A stretch of DNA of 64,000 nt from Bryobacterales bacterium (lineage in GTDB: Bacteria > Acidobacteriota > Terriglobia > Bryobacterales > Bryobacteraceae), in the NCBI GenBank assembly GCA_016789905.1, contig JAEUQC010000150.1, forward strand, positions 1-64,000, written 5' to 3'. Of this stretch, positions 57,829-64,000 are shown one piece after another. A model generated the notes under the pieces. The model was not told the DNA's origin and did no database searches. It worked only from the letters and a program-made list of their open reading frames with translations. The stretch's first letter is position 1, and each line of letters starts with the position of its first letter. A program made the position numbers and the translations under genes.

Positions 57829-60800
57829 ATGGTCCGCACGCTCCCGTTGTTTCTGTTCGGTGTCCTTGCCGCCCACGCGCAGGAGATTACCGGCTCTATT
57901 GCCGGCATCGTCACTGATCCCGCCGGCGCCGTCATCGCCAGTGCCGAGGTCGTTGCCACCCATACCGAAACCGGCGCCGCCCGTCGCATCCGCACCAACG
58001 AGGAGGGCCAGTACACGCTCAGTTCGCTACCCATCGGCGGCTACACGCTCAATGTTACTGTTGCCGGCTTCAAGCCCGCCCGCCAGTCCAACATCACCCT
58101 CCACATCAGTGACCACGTTCGCGCCGATTTCAAACTCTCCGTTGGCGACATCAGCCAGTCGGTCACCGTCGAAGAAAACGCCGCGCTCGTCTCCACCGAA
58201 ACCAGCGAACAGGGCGGCCTCATCTCCGGCGAACAGGTTCGCGAGCTTCAACTCAACGGCCGCAGTTTCATGTCCCTCATTGAACTTCTCCCCGGCGTGT
58301 CCTCCGACCTGCCGGATCGCGTCGATCCCAATACCCCGCCCGCCATATCCATTAACGGCGCCCGCAATTCCGCATCCGCCTTCTCCATCGATGGCGGCAA
58401 CAACTCCGACGTCATCGTCGGCTCCGGCTCCCTCAATACGTTCACCAGCGTCGATACCATCGCCGAGTTCAAAATCGTCACTTCCACCTTCGCGGCCGAG
58501 TACGGCAAGGGCGGCTTTTCTCAGGTCAACGTTGTCACCCGTGGCGGCACCCGGAAGTATCATGGCTCGCTCTACCATTTCCATCGCAACGACGCGCTCG
58601 ACGCCCGCGACTATCTCACCCACCAGGTCCTTCCGCTCAAGCTCAACAACTTCGGCTACAACTTCCACGGCCCCGTCGCACTCGGCAAATACAACAAAAA
58701 CCGCCTGAAAACGTTCTTCTTCTGGACACAGGAGTTCAACCGCATCATCACCCGCGGCGAAGCCATCAATACGCAGGTGCCCGATGCCGCCCATCGCGAC
58801 GGTGATTTTTCTAATCTCGGTCCCGGGCGCGACGGCCAGTTCGGCACCACCGACGATCCCGTCGTCGACCCCGACACCCTCCTCGGTTTCCCCGCCGGAC
58901 GCATTCCCGCCTCCCGCATCAACCCCATCGGACGCAAACTCGCCAGCCTCTACCCGGTGCCCAATTTCCGCGGCCCCGGCACGCTCAACTACACATCCGC
59001 CGCAGCCAGTTCTCAATGGTGGCGCGAACATATGCTCCGGCTCGATCACAATTTCTCTGAGTCTTTCCGCATCTACGGCCGCGGCACATTCGATAACTCG
59101 AACGTCGACAATCCCTACGGCGGCTGGCAAACCACCCAGGTCGGCACTCGCTTCCCCGGCCTGAACACAACAGCCGCCGCTGTCAACGGACGCAACGTCA
59201 ATCTTAACGTCACCAAGGTTCTTGGCGCCGGCATGCTCAGCGAGACCATTGCCAGCTACTCCACCCGTTTCATTAAACTTGACCCCGTTAACCCCGACGT
59301 AGACCGCGCCGCTCTCGGTGTCAATCTTCCCAAACTCTACGACAACGGCATCAACACCATTCCCAATGTCGCCCTCGGCGGTAACTACGCCGTGCTCAAC
59401 GTCGGCCGCCCGTGGCTGAAGCGCCTCTTCAACTTCGATCTCAGCAGCAATATCACCAAGCTCGCCGGCCGTCACGCGTTCAAAGCCGGCATCGCCACCG
59501 CCTATGGCGGCAACCGCGAGAATCCCACCGGTCCTTTAACCAACGGCCAGTTTAGCTATACCACCAATTTTTCCAAGCACCCGGTAGCCAACCTGCTTCT
59601 TGGCTATCCCAACACCTACGCTGAAGCTGAACGCGCCGTTGTTTCCCATGCCCGCTTCGGCCTTTTTGAAGCCTTCGCGCAGGATGACTTCCGCATCCAC
59701 CCGCGCCTTATGCTCAACATTGGTGTCCGCTACTCCTCGTATTTCAATCCCTGGGACACACAAAACGTCCTGACAAATTTCCTCCCCAGCCTGTACGATC
59801 CCGCCAAAGCCGTCCGCATCAATCCCGCCAATGGCCAGCGTGTTCCCAACACCGGCGATCCTCTGAACGGCATGATCATCGCCGGCCAGAACTCGCCCTT
59901 CGGCAAGAAAATCACCAACGATCTGCACAACCTCTGGGCTCCTCGTTTTGGTTTTTCCTTTGATCCCACCGGCCGCAAACGCACGGTCGTTCGCGGCGGC
60001 TACGGCATCAACTATACTCGGCCGCTCATCGGCAGTTTCATCAACAGCGCGTTCGACAACATTCCATTCAACGCCAGCGCCACCGTCCAGCTTCCGTCCT
60101 TCAACAACCTCGCCGGCTCCTTCGCTGGCCAGGCCGCGCCCGCCATCACCGCCATGGCCGCGCCGCTCGCCGCGCCCTACGTGCAGCAGTGGGCGCTCGG
60201 CATTGAACACCAACTCGACAAAACCTCCCTCGTCAAGATCTCCTACGTTGCCAACAAGGGAACCCATCTTCTTCGCCCGCTCAACCTCAACAACCCAGAG
60301 CCTCGCGCCGCCACCGGCGGCGTCAACGTCAATGCTGTCCGCCCGTATCTGGGCTATGGCGCCATCACCGAACGCCAGCCCACCGCGAACTCCAACTACA
60401 ACTCGCTTCAACTGAACTTCACCCGCCGCCTTGCCCGCGCCTTTACCGTTACTGCCTCCTATACATTTTCCAAGAGCATCGACAACGCCTCCAGCGATCG
60501 CGGCGGTTCAGACGTTCCGCCCAATACGAAGAACGCGGCCATCGAACGTGGCGTCTCCGATTTTGATCGCACCCATATCCTTACCGCCAGCTATATCTAC
60601 TCTGTCCCGCGCATCACCCGCCAGCGCATCGGCGGCTTCCTGCTCAACGGCTGGCAACTCTCCGGCATTACCCGGATCAACTCGGGGCCGCCCTTCGATG
60701 TCGTCATGTCGCAAGATGTTGCCGGCATCGGCGCCACCCAGAATCAACGGCCCAACCTCATCGCGCCTGTCACCTATCCCAAGACAGTTGACGAATGGTT

Positions 60801-61113
60801 CAGCGTCGCCTCCTTTGGCCGTCCCGCGTCGGGTACGTTCGGCAACCTTGGCCGCAATACTCTACGCCGCCCCGGCATTCACCGGTGGGACGCATCCATC
60901 ATGAAGAACTTCCACCTCACCGAAAAGCGCGACCGCTACTTCCAATTCCGTGCCGAATTCTTTAACGCTCCCAACCATCCGAGCTTCACCACCGTCGGCA
61001 CCACGCTCACCACGGTTGCCGCGGGTGTGGACCCAACGCAGAACAGTTTCGGCGCCGTCACCGGCACCCGCGACGCGCGAGTGCTACAGTTTGCATTGAA
61101 ACTCTATTTTTGA
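57829..61113 (+). CDS. Oar-like TonB-dependent receptor with carboxypeptidase-like domain
   Basis: 1094 aa outer-membrane protein of the CarboxypepD-reg/TonB type expanded in Acidobacteria. Signal peptide (1-17), then a regulatory beta-sandwich (about 20-100, GSIAGIVTDPAGAVIASAEVV), a plug (SVGDISQSVTVEENAALVST ... GGFSQVNVVTRGGTRKYHG) and a long barrel ending in VTGTRDARVLQFALKLYF, the aromatic end typical of outer-membrane strands. These receptors likely import oligosaccharides or peptides. Unlike the left-hand TonB receptor its sense strand is C-rich. The TACACT box supports the start. Confidence 0.94.
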   Translation: MVRTLPLFLFGVLAAHAQEITGSIAGIVTDPAGAVIASAEVVATHTETGAARRIRTNEEGQYTLSSLPIGGYTLNVTVAGFKPARQSNITLHISDHVRADFKLSVGDISQSVTVEENAALVSTETSEQGGLISGEQVRELQLNGRSFMSLIELLPGVSSDLPDRVDPNTPPAISINGARNSASAFSIDGGNNSDVIVGSGSLNTFTSVDTIAEFKIVTSTFAAEYGKGGFSQVNVVTRGGTRKYHGSLYHFHRNDALDARDYLTHQVLPLKLNNFGYNFHGPVALGKYNKNRLKTFFFWTQEFNRIITRGEAINTQVPDAAHRDGDFSNLGPGRDGQFGTTDDPVVDPDTLLGFPAGRIPASRINPIGRKLASLYPVPNFRGPGTLNYTSAAASSQWWREHMLRLDHNFSESFRIYGRGTFDNSNVDNPYGGWQTTQVGTRFPGLNTTAAAVNGRNVNLNVTKVLGAGMLSETIASYSTRFIKLDPVNPDVDRAALGVNLPKLYDNGINTIPNVALGGNYAVLNVGRPWLKRLFNFDLSSNITKLAGRHAFKAGIATAYGGNRENPTGPLTNGQFSYTTNFSKHPVANLLLGYPNTYAEAERAVVSHARFGLFEAFAQDDFRIHPRLMLNIGVRYSSYFNPWDTQNVLTNFLPSLYDPAKAVRINPANGQRVPNTGDPLNGMIIAGQNSPFGKKITNDLHNLWAPRFGFSFDPTGRKRTVVRGGYGINYTRPLIGSFINSAFDNIPFNASATVQLPSFNNLAGSFAGQAAPAITAMAAPLAAPYVQQWALGIEHQLDKTSLVKISYVANKGTHLLRPLNLNNPEPRAATGGVNVNAVRPYLGYGAITERQPTANSNYNSLQLNFTRRLARAFTVTASYTFSKSIDNASSDRGGSDVPPNTKNAAIERGVSDFDRTHILTASYIYSVPRITRQRIGGFLLNGWQLSGITRINSGPPFDVVMSQDVAGIGATQNQRPNLIAPVTYPKTVDEWFSVASFGRPASGTFGNLGRNTLRRPGIHRWDASIMKNFHLTEKRDRYFQFRAEFFNAPNHPSFTTVGTTLTTVAAGVDPTQNSFGAVTGTRDARVLQFALKLYF

Positions 61114-61132
61114 TTAAGTGAGCCCGCAGATC

Positions 61133-61546
61133 ATGGCAAAGTTCGAACTCAGCAAATCCGTCGAAGGCGTGAAGGTGAATAAGCGCAGCGGCATTCCCAC
61201 CACCGAGCGCGTCACCGTCTCTTTTGGCGCCATCATTGAGGATCCGCACGAGGAGCGCGATTCGCTCCGCTTCTCGCATCTCGGTGAGATCGTCGATGTG
61301 AAGATGTCGGAGATCAAGGGATATTACAAGCCCATTGAAGGCGGCGCTCCGGCAGTCGCTTCCGGGCCCGTGGCCAAGTCCGCCGCTCCCGTTGACTCTC
61401 GCAAAATCGTTTGGGAATCCATCCCCTCCAGCCTTCCCACGCTCCGCGCGAAAGTTCCCGGCGGCTGGCTTGTCGCCGCGGGCAATGGTCTGGCCTTCGT
61501 GCCCGATTCCGCGCACGCCTGGGATGGGTCGTCGCTGCAACAATGA
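61133..61546 (+). CDS. hypothetical small protein
   Basis: 137 aa, unrecognised. The first 70 residues are charged and beta-rich (ERVTVSFGAIIEDPHEERDSLRFSHL), ending GYYKPIEGG; a linker of Ala/Pro follows, then a second small domain (VWESIPSSLPTLRAKVPGGWLVAAGNGLAFVP). The ATG at 61133 was preferred over a GTG at 61118. Its stop overlaps the GNAT start (ATGA), so they are co-translated. Confidence 0.65.
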   Translation: MAKFELSKSVEGVKVNKRSGIPTTERVTVSFGAIIEDPHEERDSLRFSHLGEIVDVKMSEIKGYYKPIEGGAPAVASGPVAKSAAPVDSRKIVWESIPSSLPTLRAKVPGGWLVAAGNGLAFVPDSAHAWDGSSLQQ

Positions 61547-62349
61547 TCTTCTCCGATCTCCCACTCTCCCGCCGCCTGGAACGCGCCGAAGCCACCGCCT
61601 CGTCAAAATTCATCGAAGCCCGCGCCCGCACCACGCCCATCTCCAACGCCGCCTGGATCGAAATCGCAGGCGCCTACGCCATGTTCGATGGCGCTGACTC
61701 TCCCCTCACCCAAACCTTTGGCCTCGGCCTCTTCGCTGAACCCTCCGCCGCCGATCTCGATCAACTCGAAGCCTTCTTTCAAAAACGCCACGCGCCCGTG
61801 TGCCATGAGGTCAGCCCTCTTGCCGGTGTGGAACTTGTGCAAGCCCTCACTGATCGTGGCTATCGCCCTATCGAGTTCACCAGCGTCATGCACCGTTCCG
61901 TGCAAAGCCCGGATTCCGCGCCATCGTCCGCCGTCACAGCCCGCCGCATCGCCACCGGTGAAGAGTCGCTTTGGTCCCGGCTCTCGGCCGAGGGCTGGAG
62001 TTCAAATCCCGAACTTCGCGATTTCCTCCTCGATCTCGGTATTGTCATCTCCGCTGCTGAGGGGTCGTTCGCGTTCCTTGCCGAACTCGATGGCCAGCCC
62101 ATCGCCACCGCCGCCCTGCGTTGTGATGATGGCGTTGCCCTCTTTGCCGGTGCATCAACGATAGTGTCGGCCCGCAATCGCGGTGCCCAGCGTGCACTGC
62201 TTGAGGCTCGTATGGTCTACGCAGCCGCCGCTGGATGTGACCTCGCCATGATGTGCGCCGCCCCCGGCAGCCCCAGCCAGCGCAATGCCGAACGCCAGGG
62301 GTTTCGCATCGCGTATACTCGCACCAAATGGTGCCTCGCGCCGCGCTGA
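61543..62349 (+). CDS. GNAT family N-acetyltransferase
   Basis: 268 aa. The C-terminal half carries a GNAT fold: AFLAELDGQPIATAALRCDDGVALFAGASTIVSARNRGAQRALLEARMVYAAAAGC, where RNRGAQRALL matches the acetyl-CoA loop (R/Q-x-x-G-x-G/A), and NAERQGFRIAYTRTKW at the end. The first half is unrelated and of unknown role. Substrate unknown. It overlaps its upstream neighbour and the downstream exported-protein gene. Confidence 0.82.
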   Translation: MIFSDLPLSRRLERAEATASSKFIEARARTTPISNAAWIEIAGAYAMFDGADSPLTQTFGLGLFAEPSAADLDQLEAFFQKRHAPVCHEVSPLAGVELVQALTDRGYRPIEFTSVMHRSVQSPDSAPSSAVTARRIATGEESLWSRLSAEGWSSNPELRDFLLDLGIVISAAEGSFAFLAELDGQPIATAALRCDDGVALFAGASTIVSARNRGAQRALLEARMVYAAAAGCDLAMMCAAPGSPSQRNAERQGFRIAYTRTKWCLAPR

Positions 62350-62804
62350 AAATTTCCCGCGCAGCTTTCCTATTTTCCTTTGGCGCCGCCGTTCGGGCGC
62401 AGGACCTATACGTCGATAGCCTCGTCTTGGGTCTGCCTTCGCCCGTAAAGGCCGGCGGTATGCGCGTTCTATTTGTCTTCTATCCCAATGGCAATCTCGC
62501 AATCCTCAGTTGCGGACTCCGCAGCCACCCCGGCACTCGCGAACTCACCGTGCTGCTTGCCGGCGCCGTCGTCGAACGCGGCCAATGGCGCGAGTCCCCG
62601 CGCGGCACCGTGACGCTATCATTGCCATGCTCCCGCCTGCCGCCCCCGCCCGGTGCTCCGCCCTGCCAGGCGCCCGTCACTCAGGTCTTCACCAGAATCG
62701 GCCGGTCACTGGTCCCGCCCGTGAACCCAAATGTCACGCTTGTTCCGTCGCCCGGTCTGTCGAACCTCCCCGCGCTAGAAAATTTTCTCCGAACGCGAAA
62801 ATGA
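62328..62804 (+). CDS. small exported protein, unknown
   Basis: 158 aa with a signal peptide (about 1-25, MVPRAALKISRAAFLFSFGAA). The mature part is unrecognised: hydrophobic strands (AGGMRVLFVFYPNGNLAILSCGL), four Cys including SCG, PCS and PCQ, and a Pro-rich loop (LPPPPGAPPC). ATG at 62328 overlaps the GNAT gene's end. It ends 1 nt before the ankyrin gene. Disulfide bonds are likely if it is periplasmic. Function unknown. Confidence 0.6.
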   Translation: MVPRAALKISRAAFLFSFGAAVRAQDLYVDSLVLGLPSPVKAGGMRVLFVFYPNGNLAILSCGLRSHPGTRELTVLLAGAVVERGQWRESPRGTVTLSLPCSRLPPPPGAPPCQAPVTQVFTRIGRSLVPPVNPNVTLVPSPGLSNLPALENFLRTRK

Positions 62805-62805
62805 C

Positions 62806-63843
62806 ATGCACCTTCCAACCCTTGCCACACTCGCCGAATATCAGCAACAGGCGCGCGAACTATTCCCTGCGGCCCCAACCGTGGAGGAGGCCCGCCAAGC
62901 CATCGCCCGCCACTACGACTTCCGCGATTGGCCGGCCCTGGAGTCCTTTGTCGAATCCCTTCCGCAAACCGGCGACTTCGAAGCCGCCGTTGACGCTGTG
63001 GTCAACGGCGACATCGCAACGTTGCAATCCCTTCTAATTGCGAACCCAACCCTGATTCACACCCGCTCCACCCGTATCACCCACTTTGATCCACCGGTCC
63101 ACGGCGCCATGCTCCTCCATTACGTAGCCGCCAACGGTGTAGAAGGCTATCGGCAGCGGACTCCGCCAAACGCCGTCGAAGTTGCCACAATACTCCTCAA
63201 CGCTGGTGCCGCGCCCGATGCCATCGCTTACCTATACGGAGGCGAATGCACCACGCTCAGTCTGCTCGTCTCCAGTTGCCATCCTGCCGCGGCCGGTCTC
63301 CAGGTTGCGCTTGTCCACACGCTCATCGATTTCGGAGCCAGCGTTGAGCCCGTCGGCGCCGGCAGCTGGCGCTCGCCGCTCTTCACGGCGCTCGCCTTCG
63401 GCTACGCCGCCGCCGCCGAAGCGCTCGTGAGCCGGGGCGCTCGGATCACCGATCTTGCCGTCGCCGCCGGTCTTGGCCGCATCTCCGAATCGAAGGCGCT
63501 GCTGCCAGCGGCCGACGCTCCCACCCGCCACCGCGCGCTCGCGCTCGCCGCCCAACTCGGCCGTGTCGACGCCGTGCGGCTCCTGCTCGATGCGGGTGAA
63601 GATCCCAATCGGTACAATCCGCCCGGCACACACGCTCACTCCACCCCGTTGCACCAAGCCGCCCTCGCCGGCCATGATGCTGTAGTTCGTCTTCTGGTGG
63701 AAGGCGGAGCGAGCACGCAGACGCTGGACACGATCTATAACGCAACGCCAGCCGCCTGGGCCCGCCATGCAGCCCACGTCGCCCTCGCCCTATTTCTCGA
63801 GCACACGACGGTTCGCCAAAATAGCGTATCGCCGGATACGTGA
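62806..63843 (+). CDS. ankyrin-repeat protein
   Basis: 345 aa. Ankyrin repeats can be traced in the second half: RALALAAQLGRVDAVRLLLDAGEDPNRYNPP, STPLHQAALAGHDAVVRLLVEGGASTQ and earlier VALVHTLIDFGASVEP and ALAFGYAAAAEALVSRGARI. The N-terminal 90 residues hold weak helical repeats and HYDFRDWPALESFVESL. No signal peptide, so cytosolic. Likely protein-binding. It is the last gene in the gene series from 57.8 kb. Confidence 0.87.
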   Translation: MHLPTLATLAEYQQQARELFPAAPTVEEARQAIARHYDFRDWPALESFVESLPQTGDFEAAVDAVVNGDIATLQSLLIANPTLIHTRSTRITHFDPPVHGAMLLHYVAANGVEGYRQRTPPNAVEVATILLNAGAAPDAIAYLYGGECTTLSLLVSSCHPAAAGLQVALVHTLIDFGASVEPVGAGSWRSPLFTALAFGYAAAAEALVSRGARITDLAVAAGLGRISESKALLPAADAPTRHRALALAAQLGRVDAVRLLLDAGEDPNRYNPPGTHAHSTPLHQAALAGHDAVVRLLVEGGASTQTLDTIYNATPAAWARHAAHVALALFLEHTTVRQNSVSPDT

Positions 63844-64000
63844 AGTCCACTTTCCACCCCGCGCGAGCAGTCGCCGAATTCTCGCCAGGCCGGATTCGAA
63901 AAATGGAGCGGCCCACCAACTGCTCGGGCGCCATCGAAGCAGGTGTCGGATCGCCATTCGCCTCCTCCAGTTGCCTGCCAGGCAGCGGCGCCCACAGCCA
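63844..64000. other. right edge of window, no gene assigned
   Basis: 157 nt after the ankyrin stop. On the minus strand a stop-free frame enters from beyond the window edge and reads MAPEQLVGRSIFRIRPGE and VDFTYPAIRYFGEPSC, which looks protein-like, but it runs deep into the ankyrin gene without a stop and could be either the tail of a real minus-strand gene or an antisense shadow. Nothing else is visible. Confidence 0.3.

Noticed and set aside
58027..59475. 482-residue minus-strand frame opposite the Oar-like receptor
   Set aside because: Composition-driven antisense frame, rich in Gly, Val, Glu and Ala with no known motif; the receptor frame is clearly coding.
63446..64000. Minus-strand frame entering from the right edge
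   Set aside because: Its last part looks protein-like, but it has no stop until deep inside the ankyrin gene, so I could not assign it as a gene.

Overview
The window looks like a chromosomal segment of a soil or environmental Acidobacterium of the Bryobacterales/Solibacter type. This is inference from gene content; there is no rRNA to confirm it. The clues are a very large Oar-like TonB receptor with an N-terminal carboxypeptidase-like domain, a 'planctomycete-type' DUF1549/DUF1553 cytochrome plus DUF1501 pair, many secreted beta-propeller and amidohydrolase proteins, high G+C, and a PVM-like bacterial microcompartment (BMC) cassette. I see no rRNA, tRNA, CRISPR array, prophage or transposase.

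Layout. 0-3.4 kb: an M20 peptidase divergent from a TonB receptor. 3.6-8.4 kb: two exported TPR proteins, RNase III and MotA/MotB. 8.4-16.9 kb: housekeeping genes (MerR regulator, RlmB, gamma-glutamyltransferase, a TIM-barrel isomerase, AsnRS, arginase, Ddl, a CtpA-like protease). 16.9-17.3 kb: a gene-free stretch with two copies of a G-rich repeat inside a local tandem duplication. 17.3-27.9 kb: ThuA plus amidohydrolase, then a four-gene cluster of PQQ-type propellers, DUF1549/1553 cytochrome and DUF1501. 28-30.6 kb: phosphate transporter PiT, its DUF47 partner and TtcA. 30.6-37.3 kb: scattered catabolic and secreted proteins, including kynureninase, creatininase-like and short core-type MetE-like proteins. 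37.3-45.4 kb: a HerA-like ATPase, a PfpI/DJ-1 protein, then an ABC ATPase, a permease fused to a degenerate amidohydrolase domain, and a propeller-phosphoesterase. 45.4-47.0 kb: two tandem zinc-ribbon rhomboid proteases. 47.1-49.1 kb: the BMC cassette (class II aldolase with an apparent encapsulation tail, one BMC-H, three BMC-P). 49-53.5 kb: membrane protein, sulfatase, YtcJ-like amidohydrolase, second ThuA. 53.5-57.8 kb: a contractile-injection-like spike/PAAR module, a Trm112-type methyltransferase and a B12-binding radical SAM protein. 57.8-63.8 kb: Oar-like receptor, small proteins, GNAT and an ankyrin protein.

Four observations stand out. (1) Many first-in-operon genes on both strands carry a TAnnnT hexamer exactly 7 nt (some 6 or 8) before the start codon with no clear ribosome-binding site, which suggests leaderless transcription. 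(2) The top strand goes from strongly G-rich on the left to strongly C-rich on the right, regardless of gene direction, as at a replication terminus. (3) An ABC-2 permease carries a C-terminal amidohydrolase-like domain that has lost its metal ligands. (4) The BMC shell genes and aldolase lack the usual aldehyde dehydrogenase and phosphotransacylase neighbours.
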